Shown: piece by piece, positions 48,801 to 61,500 of the stretch
Position numbering within the stretch: the stretch's first letter is position 1
Layout of the letters: each line of letters begins with the position of its first letter
Assembly: GCA_038501195.1 (NCBI GenBank)
Contig: JBBPUQ010000003.1
Location: 682,001-746,000 of the forward strand
Direction of reading: 5' to 3'
Origin: Nemania diffusa
Lineage: Eukaryota > Ascomycota > Sordariomycetes > Xylariales > Xylariaceae
Length of the DNA: 64,000 bases
The notes under the pieces: generated by a model
Told to the model about the DNA's origin: nothing
Database searches by the model: none
What the model saw: the letters and a program-made list of their open reading frames with translations, nothing else
Made by a program: the position numbers and the translations under genes

Positions 48801-50110
48801 CTTCTATCGTTCTAGGCCTCGCTATTGGATGGAAGCTGGCCCTCGTCTGCGTCTCAGCCGTACCAGTGATCATCGCAGCTGGATACTTCCGTTACCACAT
48901 GCTAGCCCATTTCCAGCAACGTTCGAAGAAGGCGTACGAGAAAAGTGCGTCCTACGCCTCGGAAGCCATCTCAAGTATCCGTACTGTTGCTTCCCTCACT
49001 CGAGAGAAGGACGTGTTGGTGCAATATCAGCAATCCCTGATCTCACAGCAGAGATCCAGCTTAATTTCTGTCTTAAAATCGTCTCTGCTATACGCCGCGT
49101 CACAGGCTACCCTGTTCCTAGCTTTTGCGTTGGGATTCTGGTACGGTGGTACACTCATCGCCAGCCGGGAATACAATCTCTTCCAGTTCTTCGTCTGTTT
49201 CATGGCTGTCGTCTACAGTGCTCAGTCAGCAGGCTCTATCTTTTCGTTTGCGCCGGATATGGGCAAAGCCCATCACGCTGCTAGCGAACTTAAGACTTTG
49301 TTCGAGCGGAAGCCAACCATCGACACCTGGTCTGAGGATGGCGAAGATCTCCCTGCTGTTGACGGCACGATTGAATTTCGCGACGTGCATTTCCGCTATC
49401 CGACTCGACCTGAGCAACCAGTGCTTCGTGGTCTTAACCTAACGGTGCGCCCGGGTCAATATGTCGCCTTGGTCGGCGCATCGGGCTGCGGAAAGAGTAC
49501 AACTATTGCTCTCCTCGAGCGATTCTATGACCCCCTGTCGGGCGGTGTTTTCATCGACAACAAGGAAATCAGTTCATTGAACATCAAGCAGTACCGTTCA
49601 CACATCGCTCTCGTATCGCAGGAGCCCACGTTGTATCAGGGAACTATCAAGGAAAATATTCTCCTCGGTACGCCTAACGAGGAGATTGCGGATGAAGCCG
49701 TTGAGCACGCCTGCCGTGAGGCCAACATCTACGACTTCATCATGTCTTTGCCCGACGGCCTGAACACCGTGGTGGGCACTAAGGGAGCTTTGCTTTCTGG
49801 TGGTCAGAAACAGCGTATTGCGATTGCGCGTGCGTTGATTCGTGACCCCAGGATCCTTCTCCTAGACGAAGCGACGAGCGCTCTAGACTCTGAATCAGAG
49901 CACGTCGTCCAGGCTGCGCTAGACAAAGCGGCCAAGGGGCGCACCACAATTGCTGTCGCACATCGTCTCAGCACAATCCAGAGAGCAGATGTCATCTACG
50001 TGTTCGACCAGGGCCGAGTCGTGGAACAGGGCACGCATACTGAGTTGATGCGCCTCAATGGCCGGTATGCCGAGCTCGTCAACCTGCAGAGCTTACAGAA
50101 GAATCAGTAA
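45845..50110 (+). CDS. ABCB-type full-length multidrug/peptide exporter (MDR), four exons
   Basis: Exons 45845-46094, 46215-47771, 47827-48416 and 48470-50110 give 1345 residues; introns are 120, 55, 53 nt and similar GT-AG. The layout is TMD1-NBD1-linker-TMD2-NBD2, the P-glycoprotein arrangement, and the length equals fungal Mdr1 proteins. NBD1 has Walker [10 protein letters not shown] (about 470), signature LSGGQKQR and Walker [13 protein letters not shown], the last spanning intron 2. NBD2 has Walker [10 protein letters not shown] (about 1133), LSGGQKQR and [12 protein letters not shown]. Both D-loops and H-loops (AHRLST) are intact, so both ATP sites look active. A linker rich in Glu/Asp ([12 protein letters not shown]) joins the halves. 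It should pump hydrophobic drugs or lipopeptides across the plasma membrane using ATP; substrate cannot be read from sequence. No biosynthetic genes lie beside it. Confidence 0.95.
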
Positions 50111-50214
50111 ACATTCGCCGAGCAGGAGGGGCAAAGGCCCCAGGAAGGGAGTTTCGTATTTAAGATTTCTTGCACTGATCGGCGCAATAGAGCGCTTTAG
50201 CGAGATAGATCTCA

Positions 50215-50228
50215 CCCCCCCCCCCCCC
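50215..50228. repeat. C14 homopolymer in the transporter 3' UTR
   Basis: Fourteen consecutive C residues about 105 bp after the transporter stop codon. Its length may be uncertain in the assembly. Confidence 0.9.
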
Positions 50229-53200
50229 TCTGTATATACTACAAGGCATTTTTATGGCGTTTGACAGGGTGGGCTGGACTGGCTGGTTCATTACCGATAG
50301 ACAAGACGCCTTTTCAAGGCGGCATCGCATGCGCCAGAGTTTGACATTAAATACTAGTATTTATTATATATTCATATGTTTATTACTTTAATCTAATCAT
50401 CCTAGATGCGATCTATTTTAACCTCCGTGTCCTTTATTATGAGAAGTAGACATTCCGTCGCTTAAGACAGTGGTGGACTTGCAGACGACGCAGAAACACG
50501 TATTTTTGAGACTTGGTTTTTTCAGCTCTTGAACCTACCATCAGTAAAATATAACGGTAGCGAGTATTTCCTTGCTCAATAGTAATCGATAACCAATTAG
50601 ACTAGGTACAATAGCTGAGCTACCTACAGCAACATGAATCGAGACTTGGTGCGACGATCGCGTTGATCACTACCGCTCGTGGGATTGGTCTACTGAGCGA
50701 ACAAGCGAACAAACAGACACTAACGGGACCGAACCGCGCAAACCACGTGCGGAACGATGCAGATCTTGCGACGCTGCCGGCACTTGCGAGGGAAAATTGC
50801 TTGGCGCCGGGCTGGGGGACGAACGGGGAAAAGAAACGAGGGAGAGGAAAACACAGGAATGGGAATTACAAAAATGGGAAAAGGAAAAAAAGGGGAACAG
50901 GGACGCCGGGCGCAGGGGAGTGAGGGAAGAGAGAAAACAAAAGGGGGGGCAGAAGGTTGGGATGGTGGTGCTGATAGGTATGATATATCTGTCTTTATTA
51001 CAGATCGACATTTGGGCTTGCTTCTTTGAAGCACTCGTTACTATTTCCTATATTTACTATCTACCGCGTACGTACTGTATTTACGCGGATACTGCTCTCA
51101 AGAAGCAAGATCTCTTAGAATCTAATACGGCTCACCTGAGGAGGACTGATGAGAATCGGCGTTTCGCCTTTTTAGACCCCCGCTGGTCCCCCTCCTAGGC
51201 TCGTAGCTCAGGTACAACAAGTAGGTAGCCAGCCGTGTTTCACGCCTCTAGGATCGTGCGCGACTGTTGCACAAGTTTATTATGTCTCGGGTTGTAGTAT
51301 TTGCTTACAGCATATGAGCGAAACAACCACCTGCAAGAAAATTCCCAATCTAGCCTTGTGCTACGAGTAGGTAGGTACTGTAAAGGAGGCAGTCGAGTCG
51401 GAAATTCAACAGGTCACATCTGATGGCCTGAGGAGGCTGTGAGACTGATTCGATTGCGGTATTTATCTCTATTATAGGCAAGTCTTGACTCGTCTAAGCC
51501 ATTGGCTAAGAGGGGTTTTATTAGTGTTATTACCGTTTACTTAATACCCTCACATATACACTACTTACACTAAATACTTACTAAGTAGATCGAGATCGGA
51601 AAATCATTCCCAGTGCTTGGCGTCTTATAAACTACCTACTGTAGGTACGCGACGTTTGTCGGTATTATAGGCCAGGGAAGACTGGATGAATAGGGATGCG
51701 TAGATTGGCACGAGTTTATAAAATAGATTAATTAGCAATCAGGGCAATTGATAGATGACCGCGGGTACCTTGCAGCGTAAGTTGCAAATCCGGTGGCGGA
51801 TCCCGGCCCAGGAACCGGCCTGCTTTTTGCTTGCTGCAGTCCTCGGTGAGGTGTAATGCATTAAGTCTCATATTGAAAGCCCGCATGTTCCAATTAGACA
51901 CATATACAGCCCGCGAGGGGGATTAAATGACACGCTTTCGATACAATACTTTCAAATATCTTCGTTCAGTTTTAAGTTTTATCAACCAAGATAGCAGAAG
52001 TGTTAAGCGATCGCTGATGACGAATTAGACAGTCTGTATTTAGACTAGGCTACATAGATAGTGTGTCTGTATCTGGTGTAGTTCCAAGTTAGCCGCGATG
52101 GAAAGGTAGCGTTACCGTTTATATGGGCTCGTGGGTACTTAATAAATAATACTACGTTGATTTCAAACTTCTATTTCCTCTAGTCTCAATAACGATATTA
52201 AAGTCCGACCGACCATCCTGCTACATACCACTTGGGTAATCGCAACTTCGGGCCAAGAAAGAAAGAAAAAAAAAGAGGTGCATTACTTTATCGGGTAGGT
52301 ATGCGCACGTAAGACTGTAAATAACCTGCTCAGGCACACTCACTGCCTTCACGGTTGATTGGTTGAATCGGCTTACGTCTAGACGATGACAAGGGTTCAC
52401 AAAGGTGGTGTAATTACGCTACCAGCCTTACGGGCCGCTCATTCATGGACAATTTACCTATTTTTCCTTCCTTGTTCTTTTAAAAGACATGTCTAACCCA
52501 AGGTGTACCAAATCTAGGTCTCTTGTCTTAGAGGTTAAATACATGTCTAGATATCACGTCGGACATAGCTGCGTACGTGTATCCCAGCACCAGTATTTGT
52601 ACCGAATCTAAGCGAACATGGCTTGAACTTGAAAGACACTACGGGAATATTCAAGGACCCTATCTATAGTAGATGTAGCTAGCGCATACTACACCCCACC
52701 AACATCTCCAGTGTACCTCCTAGCGTACACCTATTAGGCGATAAGACCGGAGCAGCCAACCGGATATGATGGACATGTGGATATATGGGCCTCGATATGT
52801 GGATGTGTGGCGCTTCGCCAGCATACTGCCAAGGACAACGTGCTGCAAGCACCATCATTAAGCATGCCGTTGAGGCGTGATTGTGCATCGGTAGCTCGAT
52901 AAACCTGAACCACGCAATACTATCCAGGTACGGCATAGTGCGCATGGGTCTAGCCATTCCTACCTTAGCGTAGTCTGGGTACTAAGCCTTTTATGGACTC
53001 AGAGCCTTCGTATTTGCGCTATCACCTTTGTGTGTCAGGGCAGTCAGTCCCTGATAGGTATGGGGTTTAAGGAGGTTCGATGTGACCAGCTGCTATGTAT
53101 AGGTTTGTATGTATGTAGGAAGCAGTGAAGGGCAAGTTGTTGAAAGCAGAGAGACCTATCTAAAGACAGATGGATGAGACCAGACTAGTTTGGAACCTGT

Positions 53201-53901
53201 CACGCTCCACCTGCCTACGCATAGATATTACTTACATACATACATGACAGAAATACCTACACTGCCCAGATGTTATTATTGTAGCATTATGCGTACTATT
53301 ATAGGCACGAGTCCCCACGGCTTAGGCCCCCAATTTGCCCTGTTTGGCTCGCCTGCAGCTAGCACTTGGCCTAAAATTGCAGGTATTGAACATCGCTTGC
53401 ATTTTATTACCGCCCCGACTGGGAAGCGCCAGGGCCTAGAACTTGGATTCGTAGGCTTGGGGGGGAGAGTGACCAGACCAGGGGGAGCAAAGGCCCGCTC
53501 AGCCAAGGGAGCCGTTGTGATAATGGCCTGCCATGGCGCCGCCGCTGCTTGCTGCTGCTTGCTGCCAGGATACCATACCAAGGTATGTACATAGTAGCGT
53601 ACGTAGTAGGGAAGTAGGTATCAGTAGCCCGGGCCGGGAGAGATTGTGAGGGAGGGAATACAGAAGTAACTCATGGTTGAAAAAGGTCATGGATCCCCGA
53701 CGAGGACCTGGCGTAGGGGAGAAGAGACGGAGGGGTTCGTCAAGATCCTGTATTTCTGTCACCTACATAGTATACATAGTATACCTGTCTAGTATACCTT
53801 ACACTTACACACAAATTCAACTTTTCTAGTCGTTCACTAATAATACTCGTCGTACTCGATCTCATCAAATACCTCTCTTTGCAGTTTTGAAGCCCGTCGC
53901 T

Positions 53902-53945
53902 ATCTCAATCTCAATCTCAATCTCAGTCTCAGTATCAGTATCAGA
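53902..53945. repeat. Degenerate hexamer repeat (TCTCAA)n
   Basis: About seven hexamer units drifting from TCTCAA to TCTCAG to TATCAG, in the presumed leader or promoter of the DUF7729-type gene, about 660 bp before its start. Confidence 0.8.
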
Positions 53946-54605
53946 CCAGACTCAGCCTCTCGTTCTCTCGTCCTCTCTCTACCACCGATTAATTCCCAAC
54001 TGTCCGTCCCCACACGGCCTCCACGCTCCGTCTGTTGCTCTTGTTGGCTGCCGATTGACCTTGCTAGGGGGAGCGGGATGCATGATTTCTAGACGTGGTG
54101 TGGAAGAATCTCGTCTTGGTCGCGGCATCGTGCATCATTTACCCGTTGGCCAACCCGTCCACCATTGGCTGCACCTCCGCAGTCTATACAAGGTCACCGT
54201 CATTGCACGTCTCCAATCCCATCCATCGACGGAAGGGCACTCGGGTTCGAATCGTAAGAGGCTAGCAACACGGAGCTTGGGGCAATATAATAATAAAGTA
54301 ATAAGGCGAAGGAGAATACACGCAAGCAACACTCACATAGGTATACATACATACATAACGACAAGCGCTTTCGAGATAAATATCCCGTCTGTTCGAGCGA
54401 CGTCTCATTTAGCTATTCCATCCCTTGCTCGATACTCAAACACGCCCGCCCGCCCGCACACTCGCCCTGAGACGACTCCCGTATACCAGGTACTGTGCAC
54501 GGTGGCACTAACTAACAGCCCCCAAGTTCCAGTTCCCAGGGAGATCCCCAAGAATAGGGTGGTAATGCTAGCTGCGGTTTCACAGAGTGGGAACGTGGTG
54601 AAACG

Positions 54606-56199
54606 ATGAATTCACACCCGGGAAGTCGTGGGTCGGCACCGATGGCAGCGGCGCCCGAGACGGCAGTAGCTGTAGCTGTAGCAGTAGGGGAAAAAAGAAA
54701 TGTTGTAGGAAGAAGAGCAGCCACATCCGCAGCTAAGACTAAAACTACAGAGGTGGCAGGAGCGGCAACAACACTGCGAGATGCACTGCAAGGGACACTG
54801 CGAGGAACACTGCTAAACCGCAGTGGGAGCTGTCGCGGTCCACTCGGTACGCCTCGTATTACAGTGCCCGCATCCGCCGCCGCCGCCGCTGCCTCTAGAT
54901 CCAGATCCAGCTACAGATCCAGCTGGACGTACAGGGCAGTGATCTTCCTGCTCATTTCCTTCTGGGCATGTCTGAGCATTACCACTGCCGCTGCCTCTGC
55001 TATTTCACTGGACGAGTCCCCTCGCCCGACCCCGACTCCGACCTCGTTGGCCCTGAGCGGCACGCAGAAAGAGACAGAACCCGAATTAGAGACAGAGCCA
55101 GAAATCCTTCTGATCGACACGCGGATCCCCGTCTTCCTCGACGGCCATTGGCAGATCATGTCCAACGAAGAACATCGTGAACTTCGTCGCCGGGGGGCTG
55201 CGTCTAAGGAGACAACATTGACAGCGCCAACCGCCACGACCACCGAAGTTGTCATCGACACCTCGACCGTCACCGCTACCGCCGATCCGGTCACGACGAC
55301 CACTGCGGCGAGTCCCTTACCCAGCCCCTTCGATGGCGCGCTCGCAGCCAATTTCTCGACACAGAGCTGTCCCGTCTTCATCAATGAATTTCTGTCAAAC
55401 GCGACCTTTAAATCGTGTTACCCTATTTCGCTGCTTCTACAGGTGAGTTTAGCCCGGACTGCCGATACGTTTACTTATCTATGCACACTTATGGGCACCT
55501 ACGTGTGCACCCACTTACACCCACGTGCAACACTCTAAATAAAGGCTTATTGCATTGCATCAACGCTAACCTCGCGCCTGCGCTTTCGCTCTCCAGGGAT
55601 CCCAGTCATTCTTCGAGGCCGAGACGAACTTTGTAACAATAACGCGGGTTCTCGATGCTGCATGCGCGGCTAACCTCACCATGTGCACCGACTACTTGAA
55701 CGACCTCGCAAGCAGCCTCATCGACGACAGTAACTGCGGAAGGGAGTACGAGCGCCAAAACGCCCTTGTTGTGCTAGCATACAAGGGCATGAAGACCTAC
55801 GAGACCGTCTACCGAGCCACATGTTTAACCGATAAAGATTCCAACTCGTCCAGCTATTGCTTCGCCAACGCTATCACGAACGCCAGCACTGCGTCTAACT
55901 CGTACCTCTACTACCTTCCCTTCAATTCGTCTCTACCGTCCAACGCCGTCCCAGCCTGCGGGTCGTGCACACAGCAAACCATGCAGATATACCAAGCCGC
56001 CACCTCTGATCGCAAAGCCGATATTTCTAATACATACCTAAGCGCTGCTGATCAAATCAATATGAACTGCGGTAAAAACTTCATCAACACAACGCTAGCA
56101 GTCGCCGTGAATTCAAGCGCGACATTATATCCGATGTCCTCATCTTCGTTACTCCTATTCTCTTTCATATTTATGGCCATCTCTCACTGGATATTATAA
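54606..56199 (+). CDS. Secreted or membrane-anchored Cys-rich protein, DUF7729 type (two exons)
   Basis: Exons 54606-55442 and 55597-56199 give 479 residues; the intron is 154 nt (GTGAGT...CTCCAG). The first 110 residues are low-complexity (Ala, Val, Ser, Arg). A hydrophobic helix at about 113-135 (AVIFLLISFWACLSITTAAA) can serve as an internal signal-anchor or, if translation starts later, as a signal peptide. A Thr/Pro/Ser stretch follows, then a conserved globular part: FSTQSCPVFINEFLSN...CYPISLLLQGSQSFF...LDAACAAN...C..YL.DL, an LVVLAYKGMKTYE block, CGSCTQQTM and a C-terminal hydrophobic tail of about 20 residues (LLLFSFIFMAISHWIL) preceded by Asn/Ser, which fits a GPI-anchor signal. Several NxS/T sites are present. 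Ascomycete cell-surface proteins of this kind have no known role. The start codon is uncertain. Confidence 0.8.
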
Positions 56200-58594
56200 C
56201 CGCTCTTGTTAGGAGTCTGGCTATGAACGCGAGTCCTCCGAACCTAAAGCGAATACACTATAAGGCGTCTCAGGGGGAGGACAGGGTCTGGGGAAATTAT
56301 TATAAATTTGGTGAACGACTGATTCCATATTGGACATTTTGCATTTTCGAAAAGAGCGCTCTAAGAGACAAGCAACGATTTTTTTGACCTTCGGACGGCA
56401 CTAAGGAGGACGGCGAGGCCTCATATTTTCTTTTCTCATGACACGGCCACATCAACGGCTATGTCCTCTTGATACGATACCCATCTTCTCTTACAAAATT
56501 ACTTTTAACACCTAGACTTTACTCTTACGAGTAAACTGTGGATACCTTTTTTTTCTTGGCCAAGGGTTTTGCGCCTATTCTTTGCTACATATTACATATT
56601 CAACTTTTTCTTAATGAACATTATTAGCTTTTCTGGTGTGTTTTGGACCTGACACGGTACAAGGCAGGGCAGGATGGGTCTAGGAAATTTGAGCTAGAAT
56701 TGGTCGAATTTAGACATGAGCTATGGGATCTACGCTTCAAAGCTGTATATAATTTGCCCCTGGCTACGGTTTCTCGATCGGGCAATAAATATAGCTACTA
56801 TCTATTGAGATAGTGACATACTATTCAGTAGGGAAGATTCTGATGTATAAATGTATGTGTACTATTGTAAATTTGATTATCAGACGTGAGATGAAAATTG
56901 AACTAGCTGTCTGGATTACTACTAGATCAAGATATTCTAATGCGGCTGGCTGGTCTATATCATGTCGAGTAGACTGAACAGAAGCGTTATAAAGTTTATT
57001 CGCTTCTTTTCCTATCAGCAATCCGATGCTACATGAGATGCAGTGAGCGAATGGTCGTGTCAAGTAGTGTCTGTCCATGGTGTCGAATATCAGGTTAGAA
57101 CATCGCATTATCCCTTCAAGTTTATGTACACACATTGGAGGGCTTACAATAGCAGCCAGGGAGACGTTTCATAGACTTAGCGAAATCTTCCTAAGGGTGC
57201 CCTTCATCAACACAGGGCGACAAGTATCCCCATTAAAAATTATTAAAGAAACGCATCACCTCTCTCTCATTCATATCCGCGAGTAGGTTGTAGAGTAGCC
57301 CTGATTCGCCAATATTGGTTCATACCGAAGCCACTCCGGCGTTGAGTATCGACCGCACATTGAGCCGAAGGGGTGGGAGCTAAGACTATGTGGCCCATGT
57401 AAGCACCTGGGATGTTGAAGTCTACCTTCTGTTTCATTATATCCCAAACTTATATTCCATCATGTAAAATCCCATATAGTATATCATATATCAATACAAA
57501 TTGCTACAAATGCTGGTTTATGTGAGGTTCCTCAGGAAATAGCATACGCTTGAGAATGAAGTTTTAAGTTTCTAGCTAGCCTACCTGAGAGAGTCTTTGC
57601 TAAACTCTTGAATAGGAATTTGTACCTTTAGTTCAAGCATTAGGTATTGTTACGCCTACTGCTGACTTACCTCGCACTTGAGTTATTATTTTTTGATGAA
57701 TAAACATACATTAAGTCTAAATTAAACAAGTTCAAATTACATACAAGCTGTAAGTCAGTATTAGCAACACCGCCAATTTTTGGTTAGATGCTTCGACTAG
57801 TTTTTAGTCCACCATGGTCTTATTGGCCCGGAAAATAGACCTTCATAATTGTTTTCATCTTTTAGCGGTATAAATATGGTCATACGCCGGCCCAGGCCCA
57901 TGTCATTAAAGCTTTACATGCATTCGTTCTCTTAGTTCAGTGCCAAACCTCTGATAACGTGTGCGCCGATGAACATTGAGGGCGAGCCTGCATGTGTGTA
58001 GAACTAATTAGAGTAATAGTTATGGTTTACTAAAGGTCGTGACATATCCAAGCTGAGTATGCATATTACCTACACAATGGAAGTTATGGGGTGGTTACTT
58101 AAACCTTGTATTGGCAAACTACGGCTCAGCAGCTTGGTCCAATCTTAGTCCAGTTTGAGACCGGAGTCACGAAAATTGAGAACAAGAGAAAGGACCAGCT
58201 TTCTCGGCTTTTATTGGCCACCAGTAGGTTAGGAAACTCCTAGAAGCTTTACGAAGGTAAGTTGGTCATGCATGCAAGGGAAATCATCTATCCCTTTAAG
58301 TGCCGTTTTCGCACCGCGACTTAAAAAGTGGAATAATGGGGCCGCTCGTACAGATGCATACACCCAATAAGAGTATAAATAATGCTCGGATAATAGTTTT
58401 ATTGGGTGTAAATATGCCTGCGAGCGGCCCCGTTATTCCACTTTTTAAGTCGCGGTGCGAAAACGGCACTTAAAGGGATAACTTGCACAATTAGTGTAAC
58501 ACCGCAGATATATACACTTTTAGCTCTTCTAAAATACAGCCGTCATGATACACCCTGCATACAACAATGCCAATATTTTCCCGTACCAATATAC
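56200..58594. other. Spacer between the DUF7729-type and GPI13 genes
   Basis: AT-rich with no coding signal. It contains the 3' UTRs of both flanking genes and the foldback element at 58291-58478. Confidence 0.55.
58289..58480. mobile_element. Foldback MITE, 188 bp, TA target duplication
   Basis: The element spans 58291-58478. Its outer arms of 58 bp (58291-58348 and 58421-58478) are inverted copies differing at one place (T in the left arm against C in the other, read in the same sense). Each arm starts TCCCTTTAAGTGCCGTTTTC. A second, looser inverted segment inside (CACCCAATAA and its complement) extends the hairpin, leaving a central loop of about 28 nt. TA flanks both ends (58289-58290 and 58479-58480), as for Tc1/mariner-type insertions. 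No coding capacity. It lies about 115 bp beyond the stop of GPI13, in its probable 3' UTR or terminator zone. Confidence 0.85.
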
Positions 58595-61500
58595 CTAATC
58601 GGCATACCCAAATACCTCGCCCACAGCGAGTACATTAGTCCTAACGCCCAACAATGTGACCAAGATACCCACCAGGTCAACTATCAATAGGACCGCCGCG
58701 GCCATCATGAACCGCGGGCTAAAGACGCGATACAGCATGAGGTGGCGCCGGAGGTGTCCGGCCCAGGCCATGGTGGCCAGGCTCTGGACGGCGTAGTACG
58801 CGACGAAGACGCCGAGGGCGCGGCTCGCGCCCTCGAGCGCGCCCTTGCGCTTCGGGGATGTCTTCCACAATACGAGCAGCGGCAGCGCGACGCACGCGAT
58901 GATCTGCCCCGCGAAGTGGTTGAGCGCGACGGCGATGGGGCTCCAGGGGTAGCGGATGGTGAGGAGGGGGATGAAGGCCGAGTCCCACTGGATGGAGGAG
59001 AGGGCGGCCTGGTGGCCCGTCTTGAAGTAGTGGTAGTTCCCGAGCAGCGCTAGCGTCACTGGGCCGATGGGGTCGGCGGCGATGCCGTTGATCTCGAGGA
59101 TCTCGGCGAGCGCGAGGACTTGCCACAGCATAATAGCGATGGCGCCGCCTCCCATGGGCTTCGAGAGGAGGATGCAGGCGCACGCGATATTAACGGGCAG
59201 TAAGAGATATCGGGCGCCGTTCGCGTTGCCGTACCCGAGCACGGTGACTTGAGCTCTACGGCTGCTGGTTGATGTTGTGAGGATAGAGATACAAGGTGGT
59301 GCCCAGAGAAAAGCTGTTGAGCCGGCTACCAGCGCCAGCGCCAGTACGACCTGTGCAATTGATACATGAATTGTCTTGAAAGTGGGTTCCGAGACAGATG
59401 TAAGCCAGTTATTGTTACTTGCGGCGTCTAGGGTCCAGTAGCCGGCGGAGAGCAGCAAGGCGCCGCGGAAGCCATATCCAATCCACATGGGCGCAAGCCC
59501 TTCATAGGACCGGGATATTTGCAAGTATGACTTGACGATGGAGGGAAGGATGAGAAACACGACAAAAGGCACCACTAATTGCCAAGGTGCCGATGTTGAA
59601 GAGTTTGCAGATGCGTAATATGTGGACTTGCAGTAAGGCATCTGCTCTTCTCTACAAAGCTTCGAAAAGGATGCTACTCGACTCAAGACTACAAATAATA
59701 GTGAGTGGTATATACCCATGGTCCGCTCATGTACGGACGGCCGCCGAATTGCAGCTATAGCGCTAGTGATACCGAAGGTTGCGAGAAAAAACAAGGAAAT
59801 AGAGTCTTCCCAGATAGTGTATGAGTTGGAGGCGAAGCCAATAGACTGACTCGCCGTAAAAACAACTGACAGCCAACCCCAGAAATTGACTGGGAGCAAG
59901 TTGAAAAAACTCTTGCCCCCATGAGAGAGTAAAGTGATTGTCACCGAGATCATACTTCCAATAGCAGTAGCGGCACCTGCCCAGAGCCATTCCTCTGAGC
60001 CAGTGAATTTGACAGCAGCTGAACTCGCAAGCCCGATTGCTAGGCCACTTGAAACCCCTGATTTGACCAGAGACTTGGTTAAGGTCTTGTAAGACGCAAC
60101 ATCTGCATCCGCGCCAATGCCCTGCAACTCCAAGGTCTTTTCTGCGAAATCCAACTCGACATTGTCGAGGACAGCGAAGTCTTCATCCTCGTCTCGTGAC
60201 GCATAGAGCAGCAAGACTACCACACCTAAGGCCATAACTACAATTCCTAGTATCATGTTCGGTACATTGAAACGGGCCCAGAGATCCTTGCAGATCCTCA
60301 GTGTCTCCGCCTGATAGGCGGTATAAGCAGCATAAACAGCGTCCCATTTTGGTGGGTTTGTAGATCGTGTAACAAAATCCTCTGCTTCTTTCCAAAGAGA
60401 CGCAGGTGACCCCGGAGCGGAGTTCTGCTGTAGTCCACGAGCTTTGAAGTATGACGCCTGATACCTCCTGCTTCCAGCTGACGTAATACTAGATGCAGCA
60501 GCAAGGCGATCCCAGGCATTCCCTTTGGAACCTGCGAAGGCCTCTTCGATGGGCCGGCCAAGATTATTAAACGGGATAGGAATTCCGAGTAGAAGGGCCA
60601 AAGTCGGGACTAAATCGATCTGATTCACAGGTCGGATCTTGGCGGTTGCGGGTGGCGTGGCGAAATCGGCTTGCGTTCGGCCAAAGACGGGCTGTTTCGA
60701 GTACATCCACAAGGCGGCTTCAACTTCATCATCGCTCTCGCCGCCGTGATCTCCTTTTCCATCCATTCCATGGTCGCCCATTACAACGAGCAAAGTATCC
60801 TGGTCTATACTTTCGGTAAGCTCACGGATGAAAGCGTCCATTTGTTGGAGTTTGGCAGTCATGGCTGGGTGGTTCGGGCCGTATCGATGACCGGCGTGAT
60901 CCACGCCAAGTAGATGGCCTATAGTAATATCCCATTCACCTATACGGTCGGGGCTCATAAGCGGGAAGATGTGCTCTAGAACCCCATTGTCGACTGTGTG
61001 CAAATCCCACACGTTGAAGCTGTCGTATGCTCTACTTAAGTTGGGCTGGAAGTAATCCGGGAAGAGCGACGTCCAGGTGTCGTCACCTAGATGAACGATG
61101 CGCTTCCCATGTTCCCGAAGTTGCATCAAAATATTGTCTTCCTCGATAGCGGTCCCAGCAAAATTAGAACCCAGGTCAATGAATGTCGGCAATGTTCCTG
61201 TCGTCAACCCCTTTAATCGCTGCAGAGTGCTCGTTGGAGGGTCGGCAATAAAGGGTAACAAGAAGGCATTATTCGGCGATGCGACAGCTGACTCGTAAAG
61301 AAAAGGAAACGCGTTATGATAAACTTCAGCCTTGCTCTTGTCTTCGACGGGTACCGTAAAGTCGTATCGCAGAGCGTCGATTATAACAATTACAGCTTTA
61401 TTAAATGTTTTCGGGTGCCAGCAACCACCATCAATACTCCTACTACCCTGCCACGTAATTAAAGGTTCGATCGGCGGGGTGGCGCATTCGGATCGCTCGT

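Larger units (their letters stand above)
50111..54605. other. Gene-free spacer, 4.5 kb
   Basis: Starts with the transporter's 3' UTR, including a run of 14 C at 50215-50228. A purine-rich (G/A) stretch lies at about 50815-50960, a poly-A/G patch at 52259-52276, and a TCTCAA/TCAGTA hexamer run at about 53902-53945 in the region upstream of the next gene. No open frame shows coding character. Confidence 0.55.

Noticed and set aside
53881..53950. CRISPR-like repeat array
   Set aside because: It is a drifting hexamer microsatellite without spacers, in a eukaryotic genome.
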